The notes below the pieces were generated by a model. That model was not told the origin of the DNA and searched no databases. It saw only the letters and a program-made list of their open reading frames with translations. This document shows, piece after piece, positions 53,549 through 63,686 of a DNA stretch of 64,000 nucleotides. The stretch covers positions 62,001 through 126,000 of the forward strand of contig NZ_JAMBOP010000002.1 of the NCBI RefSeq assembly GCF_023715645.1. The letters run 5' to 3'. Each line of letters opens with the position of its first letter. Positions within the stretch are counted from its first letter, which is position 1. The DNA is from Bacillus cytotoxicus (GTDB taxonomy: Bacteria > Bacillota > Bacilli > Bacillales > Bacillaceae_G). The position numbers and the translations under genes are program-made.

Positions 53549-54253
53549 TTGTACAGAGCAGCCATTCCAAACTTATTTACGCTCGGAAATTTATATAGTG
53601 GATTTCTATCCATCGGCTACGCCTCATTAGGATACTACAAATCAGCGGCAATTTTAGTTTTGATCGGAATGATGCTAGATAGCCTTGATGGAAGAATCGC
53701 ACGCTTACTTCGCGTCGATTCACAGCTCGGAAAAGAACTTGATTCATTAGCAGATGTCGTTACATTTGGTGCTGCACCCGCTGTATTGATGTATTACACA
53801 TCTTTCTCTAATTACGGTATTATCGGATTATACATAGCAGGACTTTTCCCTCTATTTGGAGCATACAGATTAGCTCGCTTCAATGTTACACCATCATCAA
53901 CATCAATGAAATATTTTACTGGTGTACCAATTACAGCTGCAGGTGGTCTTGTTGCCTTCCTTACTTTATTTTCACATACGATTCCAAAAATCGTACTTAT
54001 TACAGTATTCGTAACATTCGCTTTTCTTATGGTTAGTCGCATTCGTATTCCAAGTATGAAAGATGTACCGATTCCAAAATATAGTATTATCGTTACACTC
54101 TTTTTAGTTGGAATCATTTATACGATGTATAAAACGAGTGTCGGCAATATTTCAGTGTTTTTATTCATTGCTATTCCTCTATATATTTTGTATATGCTGT
54201 CACAATTTCTGAGACAACGGCCAGCACAAAAAAAACGAGCAAACAAAGAATAA
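53549..54253 (+). CDS. pssA: CDP-diacylglycerol--serine O-phosphatidyltransferase
   Basis: Makes phosphatidylserine, precursor of phosphatidylethanolamine. 234 aa, TTG start with AAGGGAT 6 bases upstream. The CDP-alcohol phosphotransferase signature is exact: LDGRIARLLRVDSQLG, then KELDSLAD (DGx2ARx8Gx3Dx3D), near residues 45-70. Six or so TM helices. It stands alone, without psd beside it. Confidence 0.95.
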   Translation: MYRAAIPNLFTLGNLYSGFLSIGYASLGYYKSAAILVLIGMMLDSLDGRIARLLRVDSQLGKELDSLADVVTFGAAPAVLMYYTSFSNYGIIGLYIAGLFPLFGAYRLARFNVTPSSTSMKYFTGVPITAAGGLVAFLTLFSHTIPKIVLITVFVTFAFLMVSRIRIPSMKDVPIPKYSIIVTLFLVGIIYTMYKTSVGNISVFLFIAIPLYILYMLSQFLRQRPAQKKRANKE

Positions 54254-54287
54254 AAAATAACCTTCCTTGATAGGAAGGTTATTTTTT
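54251..54287. terminator. Bidirectional terminator after pssA
   Basis: AAAAAATAACCTTCC and GGAAGGTTATTTTTT arms with a 5-6 base loop. It overlaps the end of the convergent dehydrogenase gene. Confidence 0.92.
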
Positions 54288-55257
54288 ATTTCGTCACAAG
54301 TTCTTTTTTATAAACCGGAGTTAATGGCTCATTTCCTTCTAGCACCTCTAAAATATTGCGCACTGCCATTTCTGCCATTGCATCACGTGTTTCAATCGTT
54401 GCATTTCCAATATGAGGTGTTAACACAACATTTGTTAACTCTTTTAATTTTTCGGTAATTTTCGGTTCGAACTCGAACACATCAAGTGCTGCTCCTTCAA
54501 TTTCCTTTGTCTCTAAAGCATGAGCAAGTGCTTCTTCATTCATAATTGGACCACGTGCCGCATTAATCATATAAGCAGTTTTTTTCATCATTCGAAACTG
54601 TTCTTCATCAATCATATGATGCAACTTCGGATTATACGCGCAGTTAATTGTAATAAAATCTGCTGTTTGTAATAGTTCTTCTAGCGTTACATATGTTGCT
54701 TCTAATTCTTGCTCCGCCTCATACTTACGACTTGGCCCTGTATACACAATATTCATGCCAAATGCCTTTGCTCGTTTTGCTACCGCTTTTCCAATTTCTC
54801 CAAGACCAATAATACCGATTGTTTTACCATATACTTCACGCCCTAAGAAAAAGAGCAGTGCCCAGCCATTAAAACCAACTGTACGACATAACGTATCGCC
54901 TTCTGGAATACGGCGTGCTGCCGCTAAAAGAATTGCAAACGTTAGCTCTGCTGTTGCCTCTGTTGAAACTTTTGGCGTGTTTGTTACCGCTATGTCTTTT
55001 TCTGCTGCATATTTATAATTAATATTGTCATATCCAGCACCGTAGTTTGCAATAATTTTCAAATGCGGTGCTGCAGCAATCACTTCTTCCGTAACTTTTG
55101 TTGAAAGTAAGCTTAATAATGCATCTTTATCTTGTACACGTGCTACTAGCTCTTCTGTGCCAATTAATTCTTCTTTATCATACATTTCCACTTCATGACC
55201 TCGTAACAACTGTAGTCCGATTTTTGGAATTTGTCCTGCTATTAAAATTTTCGCCAT
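54286..55257 (-). CDS. D-isomer 2-hydroxyacid dehydrogenase
   Basis: NAD(P)-dependent 2-hydroxyacid dehydrogenase of 323 aa, close to glyoxylate/hydroxypyruvate reductases. The Rossmann motif is GKTIGIIGLGEIGKAVAKRA. Catalytic Arg is in MINAARGPIMNEEAL, Glu in DVFEFEPKI and His in VLTPHIGNATIETRDAM. Start ATG at 55257 with AAAGGAT about 8 bases upstream. Substrate (2-keto-gluconate, glyoxylate or other) cannot be decided. Monocistronic. Confidence 0.92.
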   Translation of the reverse strand: MAKILIAGQIPKIGLQLLRGHEVEMYDKEELIGTEELVARVQDKDALLSLLSTKVTEEVIAAAPHLKIIANYGAGYDNINYKYAAEKDIAVTNTPKVSTEATAELTFAILLAAARRIPEGDTLCRTVGFNGWALLFFLGREVYGKTIGIIGLGEIGKAVAKRAKAFGMNIVYTGPSRKYEAEQELEATYVTLEELLQTADFITINCAYNPKLHHMIDEEQFRMMKKTAYMINAARGPIMNEEALAHALETKEIEGAALDVFEFEPKITEKLKELTNVVLTPHIGNATIETRDAMAEMAVRNILEVLEGNEPLTPVYKKELVTK

Positions 55258-55301
55258 GTGTAAGCATCCTTTCTTTTTTACATAGAGTAAAACCTCATTA
55301 T

Positions 55302-55432
55302 CTTTAGATAAAGTGAAACTTTAATCAGTGGGGGCTTCATCCCCCACTGATTATTAGCCCTCACCTATCTTCTTTGCTTCGCTCCCAATCTTGAGATGGG
55401 GGTCTTACTGCCCGTTAATGCGGGATAAACAT
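55302..55432 (+). repeat. Palindromic repeat element, copy 2 (internally deleted)
   Basis: ATAAAGTGAAACTTTAATCA, hairpin AGTGGGGGctTCATCCCCCACT, then GATGGGGGTCTTACTGCCCG and TTAATGCGGGATAAAC. The GGGCTTTTACGGGCAG segment is missing. Confidence 0.8.
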
Positions 55433-55493
55433 ATGTTCATTCCATCTTATTGTAAAAAATCTTATCAAAAAAAGACAAGGAATTTGATTAAAC

Positions 55494-55560
55494 TATATAA
55501 ATCCGTTTTAATTGTTCTACATTTACGTTGCGGTTATGTGGGCGCTCCTTTTTTCTCCTT
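55494..55560 (+). repeat. bcr-type repeat, copy S (left fragment)
   Basis: TATATAAATCCGTTTTAATT, GTTGCGGTTATGTGG; the rest is lost. It sits between two palindromic repeat copies. Confidence 0.5.
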
Positions 55561-55574
55561 GTTTTATCACCGCT

Positions 55575-55737
55575 CTTTATAAAGTGAAACTTTAATCAGT
55601 GGGGGTTTTCTTCATCCCCCACTGATTATTAGTTGAACCAATCGGGCTTTTACGGGCAGTTTATCTCCCACCTAACTTCCTTGCTTTCGCTGAATTTTGA
55701 GGTGGGAGTATTACTGCCCGTTAATGCGGGATAAAAA
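55575..55737 (+). repeat. Palindromic repeat element, copy 3 (complete)
   Basis: TTTATAAAGTGAAACTTTAA, hairpin CAGTGGGGGttttcttCATCCCCCACTG, CGGGCTTTTACGGGCAGTTT, AGGTGGGAGTATTACTGCCC and GCGGGATAAAAAC. Confidence 0.8.
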
Positions 55738-55741
55738 CATG

Positions 55742-55776
55742 AAAAAAAGGCTGAATCCATTCCAGCCCCTTTTTCA
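55742..55776 (-). terminator. Terminator after the 52-aa gene
   Basis: AAAAAGGGGCTGG and CAGCCTTTTTTT arms (imperfect) on the minus strand. Confidence 0.75.
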
Positions 55777-55778
55777 CT

Positions 55779-55937
55779 TTATTCATCTTTTCCTTGCCCT
55801 AGTTTCACATCAATTGTTCCTTCTGCTACTGTATCACTAATTTGCTCTTGTATAACCGCTTGCTCTGATTGATCTTTTTGTATGGCATTGCTCGGATTCG
55901 TTAACTTCCCAGTATCTTTATATTGTTGTTTCGTCAT
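55779..55937 (-). CDS. Small hydrophilic protein, DUF4025-like
   Basis: 52 aa with a perfect RBS (GGAGGCTCC, 8-10 bases before ATG): MTKQQYKDTGKLTNPSNAIQ followed by an acidic, Gln-rich end (ISDTVAEGTIDVKLGQGKDE). No hydrophobic segment. It resembles the small YozQ/DUF4025 proteins of Bacilli from memory of their TGK-like start; function unknown. Confidence 0.7.
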   Translation of the reverse strand: MTKQQYKDTGKLTNPSNAIQKDQSEQAVIQEQISDTVAEGTIDVKLGQGKDE

Positions 55938-56017
55938 AAGAGGAGCCTCCTTTTTTGTTCAACGTTAGTGTAAACAAAAGAGGAAGTTTTCATCCCAGAA
56001 GACAGTATGAGATAAAG

Positions 56018-56044
56018 CCCTCTGCTAATGGAAGTTTCACTTTA
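56018..56044 (-). repeat. Palindromic repeat, inverted end fragment
   Basis: GGAAGTTTCACTTTAT is the reverse complement of the left end of the palindromic elements, abutting the end of the PHP phosphatase gene. Confidence 0.5.
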
Positions 56045-57064
56045 TCACAAAACAGTTTCTTCTACATATTCAATCGATTTCATGGTTCGGATTCGTTTTT
56101 CAAATGTTGCAATGTGCGTTACCCCATGATTACGAAGCGTCTCTACATTTTCTTTTACGTAACTTCCTAAGTCATTCGGGAAATGTGCATCTGACGAAAT
56201 TGTAATCGGAACACCAGAATGTACTAGGCGTTGTAAAAACAAAGGGCTTGGACACATTTCTCTTACAGGATATCGATAATATAAACCAGCATTCACTTCT
56301 GTAGCTGTATTTGTTTCGATTAAAGCCTCGGCAATTCTCTCATAATAAGGTAATTGTTCATTTTCATCTATGCGATAATTAAACACTTTTATGTTATCTA
56401 AATGTGCAACAATATCAAATAAACGAGAACAGATTGCTTTTTCTAACGTTTGAAAAAATGTCTGATATAACGTATGTAAGTCATGTTGTTTAAAATAATT
56501 GTCTGTATCCGGATTATCAAATCCCCAGCCATTAATAAAATGAACAGAACCGATCACATAATCCCAATTTCCTAACGCTAATAACTGTGACAGTTCTTCT
56601 TCTCCGCCAATAAAATAATCTGCTTCTATACCAAGCCGTAATGTCACGCCTCGTTTTCCCCATCGTTCTTTCGCATCTTCAATTGCTTTGGTGAAATTTG
56701 CAATCGACTCTACTCTTACTTGATCTAGCCATTCTTTTTGCAGATGTCCAAGTTCTGAATCACTAATATCGACATAGCGCTCATAGTATTCCTTAGCTTC
56801 GTAAAAACGATATAAGTGGTCAACTATTCCAACTTCCCGTATTCCTTTTTGCACTGCTTCCTCTAAATATAAATCAATCCACTCCGGTGAAAATGCGCCT
56901 TCCTTTATCCGCTTTTGCAAACGTTCCCCAGCTTTTAAGATCCATCCCATGGAATGCTTCTCTTCCTCAATCGGTGCAAAATACTCGAGCGCTTCATTTG
57001 TGCGTGATAACCATCGCATTGAATATGGTCCTTCTTCTAAGTGAAGGTGATAATCTACTCTCAT
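56045..57064 (-). CDS. hisJ: PHP-family histidinol-phosphatase (HisJ-like), end of the his operon
   Basis: Dephosphorylates histidinol phosphate, the penultimate reaction type in histidine synthesis. 339 aa. PHP metal motifs: RVDYHLHLEEG at the N-terminus, GIVDHLYRFYEA, LGIEADYFIG, VIGSVHFINGWGF, IVAHLDNIKVF, TEVNAGLYYRYP and TISSDAHFPNDLG. It lies 12 bases after hisE, and the operon otherwise lacks a phosphatase (hisB here is dehydratase only). It is longer than B. subtilis HisJ (268 aa). Confidence 0.85.
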   Translation of the reverse strand: MRVDYHLHLEEGPYSMRWLSRTNEALEYFAPIEEEKHSMGWILKAGERLQKRIKEGAFSPEWIDLYLEEAVQKGIREVGIVDHLYRFYEAKEYYERYVDISDSELGHLQKEWLDQVRVESIANFTKAIEDAKERWGKRGVTLRLGIEADYFIGGEEELSQLLALGNWDYVIGSVHFINGWGFDNPDTDNYFKQHDLHTLYQTFFQTLEKAICSRLFDIVAHLDNIKVFNYRIDENEQLPYYERIAEALIETNTATEVNAGLYYRYPVREMCPSPLFLQRLVHSGVPITISSDAHFPNDLGSYVKENVETLRNHGVTHIATFEKRIRTMKSIEYVEETVL

Positions 57065-57076
57065 CTTTCTCCCCTC

Positions 57077-57400
57077 CTATAATATATCAATTTCTTTTCT
57101 TTCGCCCACTCTCGACAATTGTCCTTGGCGTTTATTTAATTCTTCTACTATCTCTTGTAATGAGACATTTTTTTCTACTAGTAACACTAGGCAATGATAC
57201 GTAAAATCAGCAATTTCATTAATAAGCTCGTCTTTCTCATTATTTTTCGCTGCAATCACAACTTCCGTACATTCTTCTCCTAATTTCTTTAATATTTTGT
57301 CTTCTCCTTTTGTAAATAAGTAATTCGTATACGACTCAGAAATAGGATTCTCTTTTCGCTGTTGAAGTGTTTCATATAACTGTTGCAACACATCGCTCAT
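57077..57400 (-). CDS. hisE: Phosphoribosyl-ATP pyrophosphatase
   Basis: Second step of histidine synthesis (PR-ATP to PR-AMP). 107 aa, MazG-like helical fold: [20 protein letters not shown] followed by [11 protein letters not shown] and [20 protein letters not shown] with the metal-binding acidic residues. In B. subtilis HisI and HisE are one fused protein; here they are separate genes 12 bases apart. Confidence 0.95.
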   Translation of the reverse strand: MSDVLQQLYETLQQRKENPISESYTNYLFTKGEDKILKKLGEECTEVVIAAKNNEKDELINEIADFTYHCLVLLVEKNVSLQEIVEELNKRQGQLSRVGERKEIDIL

Positions 57401-57412
57401 TTCCTTTTCCCC

Positions 57413-57718
57413 CTATAACACCTTATTATAAAAACATGACTTTTCTCCTGTATGGCAAGCTACCCCTATTTGCTGGACAACTACCATAATAGAATCTCGA
57501 TCGCAATCTAAATATAATGATTTTACACGTTGGAAATGTCCTGATGTTTCTCCCTTATTCCACAAACCGCTTCGTGAACGAGAATAAAACCATGTCGTTT
57601 TTGTGTCTAATGTTTTTTCATACGCTTCTTCATTCATATAAGCTAGCATTAACACCTCTTTTGTCCCTTCTTCTATCACAATAGCTGGCAATAATCCTTT
57701 TGAAAAATCTGGCTTCAC
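57413..57718 (-). CDS. hisI: Phosphoribosyl-AMP cyclohydrolase
   Basis: Third step of histidine synthesis. 101 aa with [40 protein letters not shown], the metal-site run DCDRDSIMV and Cys in [12 protein letters not shown]. Stand-alone cyclohydrolase. It overlaps the hisF stop by four bases (ATGA type). Confidence 0.95.
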   Translation of the reverse strand: MKPDFSKGLLPAIVIEEGTKEVLMLAYMNEEAYEKTLDTKTTWFYSRSRSGLWNKGETSGHFQRVKSLYLDCDRDSIMVVVQQIGVACHTGEKSCFYNKVL

Positions 57719-58473
57719 AACCTCACCTCAATTTGCGCTTCTTGTAACTTTTGTTTCGTTTCTTGAATGGTTGCCATACCGTAATGAAAAATAGAAGCTG
57801 CTAGCGCTGCATTTACTGATGTTTGCTGAAAAACTTCTGCAATATGTTCAATTGCCCCGCATCCACCCGAAGCAATCACCGGAATCCCAACTGCTGTTGA
57901 AACTGTTTCTGTTAAAAGTAAATCATAGCCATCTTTCGTCCCATCGGCATCCATGCTCGTTAAAAGTAATTCCCCAGCCCCTAAACTTTCCACACGTTTT
58001 GCCCATTCGATTACATCCATTCCTGTATCAACGCGTCCTCCATTTACATATACATTCCACTTGTTTTCTTCTACCCTTCTTGCATCAATTGCAACGACTA
58101 TACACTGAGAACCAAATTGCTCCGCTCCTTCTTGAATTAACTCTGGTCTTTGCACTGCTGCTGAATTTAATGAAACTTTATCTGCACCAGCTCGAAGTAA
58201 TGCATACATGTCTTGGACAGACGAGATTCCACCTCCAACAGTTAGAGGAATAAATACTTGACTTGCTGTACGTTCTACAACATCAATCATTGTTTTTCGT
58301 TCTTCATGCGTTGCTGTAATATCTAAAAACACCAGTTCATCAGCACCTGCCTCATTGTATGCTGCGGCAATTGCAACAGGATCACCAACATCTTGTAACA
58401 AGGCAAAATTTATCCCTTTTACAACACGGCCATTTTTCACATCTAAACATGGAACAATTCGCTTTGTTAACAT
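57715..58473 (-). CDS. hisF: Imidazole glycerol phosphate synthase subunit HisF
   Basis: Cyclase subunit (TIM barrel) that, with ammonia from HisH, makes IGP and AICAR. 252 aa. Catalytic Asp in [20 protein letters not shown], phosphate motifs VGGGISS and [10 protein letters not shown], and catalytic Asp in [13 protein letters not shown]. Overlaps hisA by 7 bases and hisI by 4. Confidence 0.96.
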   Translation of the reverse strand: MLTKRIVPCLDVKNGRVVKGINFALLQDVGDPVAIAAAYNEAGADELVFLDITATHEERKTMIDVVERTASQVFIPLTVGGGISSVQDMYALLRAGADKVSLNSAAVQRPELIQEGAEQFGSQCIVVAIDARRVEENKWNVYVNGGRVDTGMDVIEWAKRVESLGAGELLLTSMDADGTKDGYDLLLTETVSTAVGIPVIASGGCGAIEHIAEVFQQTSVNAALAASIFHYGMATIQETKQKLQEAQIEVRL

Positions 58474-59186
58474 ATGCCTGTCACCTGTAATGCTTCTTCT
58501 AACATAACTTTTTTATCATATAATGCCTTCCCAATAATAACGCCATATAAGTTCATATCCTGCAATTTCTCAACATCAACAAGCGAACTCACACCGCCGG
58601 AAGCAACAATTTGAATTGAAACCTCATCTTGTAATTTTTGTAATTGTTCGAAATTTGGACCTGTAAGCGTTCCATCTCTAGAAATGTCAGTAAAAATAAG
58701 CGTCTGTACACCCACTTTCTCCATTTCCTTTGCTAGTTCTATATAAGACGTTTCAGACACATCTAGCCACCCTCGCGTTGCTACATAACCATCTTTCGCA
58801 TCAATTCCAACGATAATTTTATCGCCATATAACCAAACTGCCTCTTCTAAAAATGAGCGATCATACAATGCTGCTGTTCCAAGAATTACTTTCGTTACTC
58901 CAACTGATAACAGTGTTTCAATTGCAACAACTGAGCGAATCCCGCCCCCTATTTGCACTGGAATTCGGACCGCTTTGCAAATATCTTCAATAACAGAAAG
59001 ATTCTCTGACCGACCAGCAACTGCTCCGTCCAAATCAACAATGTGTAGTACACGTGCACCAAGTTGTTCAAATAGCAACGCCTGGGCAACTGGGTTTTCA
59101 TTCATTACCGTTTCTCGTTGAAATTGCCCTTGATACAAACGAATACAACGACCATTTTTTAAATCGATGGCTGGGAAGATTTCCAT
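58467..59186 (-). CDS. hisA: ProFAR isomerase HisA
   Basis: 1-(5-phosphoribosyl)-5-[(5-phosphoribosylamino)methylideneamino]imidazole-4-carboxamide isomerase. 239 aa TIM barrel with the general acid-base Asp in [34 protein letters not shown] and [14 protein letters not shown]. It starts 28 bases before the end of hisH, so the two are tightly coupled. Confidence 0.96.
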   Translation of the reverse strand: MEIFPAIDLKNGRCIRLYQGQFQRETVMNENPVAQALLFEQLGARVLHIVDLDGAVAGRSENLSVIEDICKAVRIPVQIGGGIRSVVAIETLLSVGVTKVILGTAALYDRSFLEEAVWLYGDKIIVGIDAKDGYVATRGWLDVSETSYIELAKEMEKVGVQTLIFTDISRDGTLTGPNFEQLQKLQDEVSIQIVASGGVSSLVDVEKLQDMNLYGVIIGKALYDKKVMLEEALQVTGIC

Positions 59187-59788
59187 GTTCCTATAACCTC
59201 CTTAAAATTTCGTAATATTTGAATTCCTATTTCACCACTTTTTTCAGGATGGAACTGCGATCCAAATACATTTCCTTTTGAAACAATTCCCGGTACGAAA
59301 ACACCATAATCACTAGCGCCTACAACAACGTCACTCGGACATTGTGCATAATAAGAATGAACATAATAGACGAAAGCACCACCCTCCATTTTATTCCATA
59401 AAGGATGCTCTTTTTTCTTCTCCAACTTATTCCACCCCATATGAGGAATTTTATATGGAACGTCTAGTTTCTTTACCGTTCCTGGAAGCAACCCTAACCC
59501 TTTCGTTCTTTCAATTTCTTCACTTTCTTCAAATAAAAGCTGCATCCCTAAACAAATTCCAAACAACGGTTTTCCTGCATGAGCAACTTGCTGCAAAACA
59601 GAAATTAGCCCTTTCTCTTCTAAACAACGCATCGCGCTTGGAAACGCACCAACTCCCGGCAAAATAACGCCGTCGCTATTTAGAAATGTCTCTGCTTCAT
59701 CTGTTACAACATACTCTGCTCCAATATGTCTTAACGCTTGCTCTACACTTCGAATGTTACCCATTCCATAATCTACAATCGCAATCAT
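59159..59788 (-). CDS. hisH: Imidazole glycerol phosphate synthase glutaminase subunit HisH
   Basis: Class I glutamine amidotransferase of 209 aa feeding ammonia to HisF. Starts [19 protein letters not shown]. Nucleophile Cys in [17 protein letters not shown]; His-Glu pair in [13 protein letters not shown]. The oxyanion strand is [10 protein letters not shown]. Just one base separates it from hisB. Confidence 0.96.
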   Translation of the reverse strand: MIAIVDYGMGNIRSVEQALRHIGAEYVVTDEAETFLNSDGVILPGVGAFPSAMRCLEEKGLISVLQQVAHAGKPLFGICLGMQLLFEESEEIERTKGLGLLPGTVKKLDVPYKIPHMGWNKLEKKKEHPLWNKMEGGAFVYYVHSYYAQCPSDVVVGASDYGVFVPGIVSKGNVFGSQFHPEKSGEIGIQILRNFKEVIGTWKSSQPSI

Positions 59789-59789
59789 A

Positions 59790-60374
59790 TTACAACAGCC
59801 CTTTCGTGGAATTTACTCCGATAATTTTTTCATTTTTTTCGGTGGCATCACGTAGTGCACGGCCAAACGCTTTAAAAAGTGCTTCAATTTTGTGATGCGT
59901 ATTACTTCCATATAAAACTCGTGCATGTAAAGTTATATTTGCGGCATGAGCTACCGCACGAAAAAATTCTTCAGCTAACTCCGTGTCAAAATCGCCCAGT
60001 TTCGGATTTGTAAATTCACCATCAAATACGAGATAAGATCTTCCACTTATATCAACTGTAACGAATCCTAACGCTTCATCCATCGGTACATAAGCTGTGC
60101 CGTAACGATTAATTCCTGCTTTATCACCAAGTGCTTCTTTTAAACAGTTCCCAAGAACAATTCCAACATCTTCTACCGTGTGATGAGCATCAATATGCAC
60201 ATCGCCATCAGCTTCAATTTGCAACCCGAAGCGCCCGTGCCTTGAAAATAATGTCAACATATGATCAAAAAAACCAACTCCCGTTTGAATGGAAACTTCT
60301 TGATCCCCATCTAATTGCAGTGCTACAGAAATGTTTGTTTCCGTTGTACTTCTTGTTTGTTTTGCGGCGCGCAT
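59790..60374 (-). CDS. hisB: Imidazoleglycerol-phosphate dehydratase HisB
   Basis: Monofunctional IGP dehydratase, 194 aa. Manganese-binding repeats: [34 protein letters not shown] and the second-half [16 protein letters not shown] with the end NSTKGLL. There is no phosphatase domain, unlike the enterobacterial fusion. Its ATG overlaps the hisD stop by one base. Confidence 0.96.
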   Translation of the reverse strand: MRAAKQTRSTTETNISVALQLDGDQEVSIQTGVGFFDHMLTLFSRHGRFGLQIEADGDVHIDAHHTVEDVGIVLGNCLKEALGDKAGINRYGTAYVPMDEALGFVTVDISGRSYLVFDGEFTNPKLGDFDTELAEEFFRAVAHAANITLHARVLYGSNTHHKIEALFKAFGRALRDATEKNEKIIGVNSTKGLL

Positions 60375-61666
60375 TACTCTTCCCCTCCGTTAAAACGAAT
60401 CTCAATTGCTCTCGCATGAGCTTGTAACCCTTCTTTTTCCGCTAGATTGACAATATGATGTTGCACCTTTCCAAGAGCCTCTTTTGTATAAAATAAAAAG
60501 CTCGATTTTTTCACAAAATCATCAACAGATAATGGAGAAAAAAATCTTGCTGTTCCGCTCGTTGGTAACACGTGATTCAGACCTGCCATATAATCACCTA
60601 GTGGCTCCGGTGCATACGGGCCTAAAAAGATAGAACCTGCATGTTGAATATACGGAAGAGCGGTCATCGGTTCTTTTACATGTAACTCTAGATGTTCCGG
60701 AGCAATTTCATTTGAGAGTTGCAACGCTTGTTCCAATGAATCTGCAACAAGAATCGTTCCATTTCTATTAATGGATTCACGAGCTATTTCACTTCTTGGC
60801 AGGCTCATCAATTGTTTTTCTATTTCTCTATTCACTTCCTTTGCTAACTCTAAACTAGTTGTGATGCAAATAGCAGTTGCCTGTATATCGTGCTCTGCTT
60901 GTGATAATAGATCAGCAGCAATATACTCTGCATTTCCCGTTTCATCAGCAATAACCACAATCTCAGACGGGCCAGCAATCATATCAATATGAACGGAACC
61001 AAATACTTCGCGCTTCGCTAATGCAACATATATATTTCCTGGTCCTACAATTTTATCAACACGCGGAATCGATTCCGTTCCATATGCTAACGCAGCAATT
61101 GCTTGCGCTCCCCCCGCCGTATATACCTCATCAACTCCAGCAACTTTTGCCGCCGCTAAAATATGGGGATCTACTCCCTCACAATTCGGCGGTGTTACCA
61201 TAACGATCTTTTTAACGCCTGCAATTTTTGCTGGTAAGACATTCATGAGAACTGATGATGGATACGCTGCCGTTCCTCCTGGTACATATACACCAACCGT
61301 TTGCAATGGTCGAACAAGCTGTCCGCGAATAATTCCCTCTTTCTCTGTATCAATAAAAGCTTGTCTTTTTTGCTTTTCGTGATAAGAAATGATATTCTTC
61401 TTTGCTTCTTCCAATGCTGCTAAAAATGCTGGTTCAACACTCTTATAAGCTAATTCCAATTCTTCTTCCGAAACTTGAAATTTGGTCAACTCTACTTTGT
61501 CAAAAGCCTTCGTATACGAAAATAGCGCTTCATCTTTCTTTTCTTTTACACTTACAACAATTTTCCTTACATCTTGTTGTATCTTTTCTTCTATTGTATT
61601 AGCTTGTTCTCTTAGTTGTTTTACCTTCCATAAAACATTTGAATAATCCTCATAAATGATTTCCAT
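60374..61666 (-). CDS. hisD: Histidinol dehydrogenase
   Basis: Two-step NAD oxidation of histidinol to histidine. 430 aa, zinc enzyme. [20 protein letters not shown] and [19 protein letters not shown] flank the family signature [20 protein letters not shown]. Zinc and catalytic residues are seen in [10 protein letters not shown] (Gln, His), APEHLEL (Glu-His) and the C-terminal [19 protein letters not shown]. Last catalytic step of the pathway. Confidence 0.97.
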   Translation of the reverse strand: MEIIYEDYSNVLWKVKQLREQANTIEEKIQQDVRKIVVSVKEKKDEALFSYTKAFDKVELTKFQVSEEELELAYKSVEPAFLAALEEAKKNIISYHEKQKRQAFIDTEKEGIIRGQLVRPLQTVGVYVPGGTAAYPSSVLMNVLPAKIAGVKKIVMVTPPNCEGVDPHILAAAKVAGVDEVYTAGGAQAIAALAYGTESIPRVDKIVGPGNIYVALAKREVFGSVHIDMIAGPSEIVVIADETGNAEYIAADLLSQAEHDIQATAICITTSLELAKEVNREIEKQLMSLPRSEIARESINRNGTILVADSLEQALQLSNEIAPEHLELHVKEPMTALPYIQHAGSIFLGPYAPEPLGDYMAGLNHVLPTSGTARFFSPLSVDDFVKKSSFLFYTKEALGKVQHHIVNLAEKEGLQAHARAIEIRFNGGEE

Positions 61667-61678
61667 ATTTATCCCCCA

Positions 61679-62314
61679 TTATTTCTTTTCTACTAGAACG
61701 TCTTCTATTCTATTTATAATACTGAATATTCCGTCTTTTTTCATTTTTAAAGATGCCTTATTTACAATGAAACGTGCGGAAATGTCACAAATTTCTTCAA
61801 ATACTAGTAATCCGTTTTCTTTCAATGTTTGTCCGGTTTCTACAATATCAACGATTGCATCTGCTAATCCTAATAGAGGGGCAATCTCTACTGAACCTTC
61901 TATTTTAATAATCTCTACATCTTCTCCCTTCTTACGGAAATATGCAGAAGTAATATTCGGATACTTTGTTGCAATCCTCTTTTTGTTATAACCGTTTGGA
62001 CTATACGACGAAACGGAAGCAACGCAAAATTTACAACGGCCTACCCCTAAATCAATCATTTCATATACATCATTTTCATTTTCGAGCAAAATATCTTTCC
62101 CAACAATACCAATATCCGCGATACCATGCTCGACATATGTTACGACATCAACTGCTTTTACAAGAATGAATGAAATTTGTGAGTTTTTACTTTGAAATAC
62201 AAGCTTCCTTCCTTTATCCTTTAGCTCGCTGCAATCAATACCGATTCGTTCGAATAACGAAATCACATGTTTTTCTAATCTTCCTTTCGTTAACGCAATT
62301 TGAATGTTACGCAT
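61679..62314 (-). CDS. hisG: ATP phosphoribosyltransferase, short form
   Basis: First, feedback-regulated step of histidine synthesis. 211 aa from the ATG at 62314 (AGGAG 7 bases upstream). This is the short HisG lacking the C-terminal regulatory domain, which explains the HisZ partner upstream. [34 protein letters not shown] and the PRPP loop [20 protein letters not shown] are diagnostic. It overlaps the end of hisZ by 25 bases. Confidence 0.96.
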   Translation of the reverse strand: MRNIQIALTKGRLEKHVISLFERIGIDCSELKDKGRKLVFQSKNSQISFILVKAVDVVTYVEHGIADIGIVGKDILLENENDVYEMIDLGVGRCKFCVASVSSYSPNGYNKKRIATKYPNITSAYFRKKGEDVEIIKIEGSVEIAPLLGLADAIVDIVETGQTLKENGLLVFEEICDISARFIVNKASLKMKKDGIFSIINRIEDVLVEKK

Positions 62315-63555
62315 GAGGATTCTCCTTTTTTCTGCATGATCCATTTATCTTTCCAAATATACTGGGCTAAAGTATCTCCTGATACGTCAATTACTGTTTT
62401 CACATCATGTGTTCTTGCAAATTGAAATGTATCTTGTAAATTTTCTAACATGGATAGTTCTACTTTTATACCATCTTTCCCAAGTAAAATACGTAATTTT
62501 TCTGCTTCTGAAATCATCTCTAACGAATAATAGATGAGAACATCTATTTGTTTTTTGTATGAATCTTCTTTATGTTCTTGTAACGTACGTACAATTTGAT
62601 TTACTTGTATCGCTAAGCCTACTGCAGATAAAGGCTCACCAAAATTCTCAATCAATTCATCATATCTTCCGCCGCTCACAATCTCTTCTCCAACATCACA
62701 TACATATCCTCGAAAGATTACACCGGTATAATAATTAAGATGTTGAATCATCCCCAAATCAATAGATATATACCCACCATAACCAAGGCGCTCTATGTTT
62801 TCATATATATTTTTTATCCTTGCAATTGCTCTTTTCATTTCTTTACTCACAGCAAGTTTTTCAGCTTCTTCAACTACTTCTAATCCCCCAAATAAACGAG
62901 GTAATTTTTGTAATAACCGCACTGTTTCATCTTGCATATCTAACTGCTTTTCTTGTAAAAAGCGGGACAAGGCGGCAAAGTTTTTACTCTCAATATATTC
63001 CCGCAATGCATGTTCATCTTCTTCTCGCAAAGATAATTTTTTCACAATGGATTTATAGAGCTCCACTTGACCAATTTCAATTTTAAATGATTGAATACCA
63101 GCTGCTTGTAAAGCTGCAATCGCGCTTACAATACACTCAACTTCCGCACGTATATTATCAATACCTATAATTTCAATTCCAGTTTGGGTCATTTCATTAT
63201 ATTTCCCCATTAAAGATTCATTCGCTCTAAAAACATTCCCACTATATGTTACTTTTAAAGGTGTTTTCATCTTTTTTGTCCCAATTACACGCGCTAACGG
63301 AATTGTCATATCAGGTCTCAGAACAAGGATACGTCCTTCATAATCAAAAAACTTATACATTTTCTCCTCATCAACAGGACGATTTTGAAATGCAAATACA
63401 TCATAAAATTCAATCATAGGTGTCCGTATTTCTTCATATCCCCTATCGATAAATGTTCGTCTTAATCTATGTTCAATTTCTTCCATTAATGTACATTCTT
63501 GAAACAAAAAATCTCTCGTTCCATTCGGATTGGCTCGTTTCCATTTTTTCATCAT
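62290..63555 (-). CDS. hisZ: HisZ, ATP phosphoribosyltransferase regulatory subunit
   Basis: Histidyl-tRNA-synthetase paralogue of 421 aa that binds short HisG and supplies histidine feedback. Class II motif 2 is present ([20 protein letters not shown]), with [13 protein letters not shown] and the motif-3-like [11 protein letters not shown]. The HisA-box [13 protein letters not shown] is retained, but the anticodon-binding domain is reduced. The start is ATG at 63555 or 63552; GGGGG lies almost on the first, favouring the second. First structural gene of the his operon. Confidence 0.95.
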   Translation of the reverse strand: MMKKWKRANPNGTRDFLFQECTLMEEIEHRLRRTFIDRGYEEIRTPMIEFYDVFAFQNRPVDEEKMYKFFDYEGRILVLRPDMTIPLARVIGTKKMKTPLKVTYSGNVFRANESLMGKYNEMTQTGIEIIGIDNIRAEVECIVSAIAALQAAGIQSFKIEIGQVELYKSIVKKLSLREEDEHALREYIESKNFAALSRFLQEKQLDMQDETVRLLQKLPRLFGGLEVVEEAEKLAVSKEMKRAIARIKNIYENIERLGYGGYISIDLGMIQHLNYYTGVIFRGYVCDVGEEIVSGGRYDELIENFGEPLSAVGLAIQVNQIVRTLQEHKEDSYKKQIDVLIYYSLEMISEAEKLRILLGKDGIKVELSMLENLQDTFQFARTHDVKTVIDVSGDTLAQYIWKDKWIMQKKGESSCVTFKLR

Positions 63556-63595
63556 TACCCCCTACTTTCTTGGCACATACATACAAAAAATCTAC

Positions 63596-63616
63596 GTAAC
63601 TACTCAGCCATACATT
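63596..63616 (+). repeat. Solo IS66-type end in the hisZ leader
   Basis: GTAACTACTCAGCCATACAT repeats the left end of the 42404 MITE-like element. No matching second end was found nearby, so this is a remnant lying between the his attenuator and hisZ. Confidence 0.6.
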
Positions 63617-63635
63617 CATAAAATAGCGCTTAAAA

Positions 63636-63679
63636 ACAAAAAAAGAGCTATGTAGATAAAAATACCTACATAGCTCTTT
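63636..63679 (-). terminator. his operon attenuator terminator
   Basis: On the minus strand AAAGAGCTATGTAG (63666-63679) and CTACATAGCTCTTT (63642-63655) form a perfect 14-bp stem with a 10-base loop and a T7 tail. Confidence 0.92.
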
Positions 63680-63686
63680 AGAGAAT

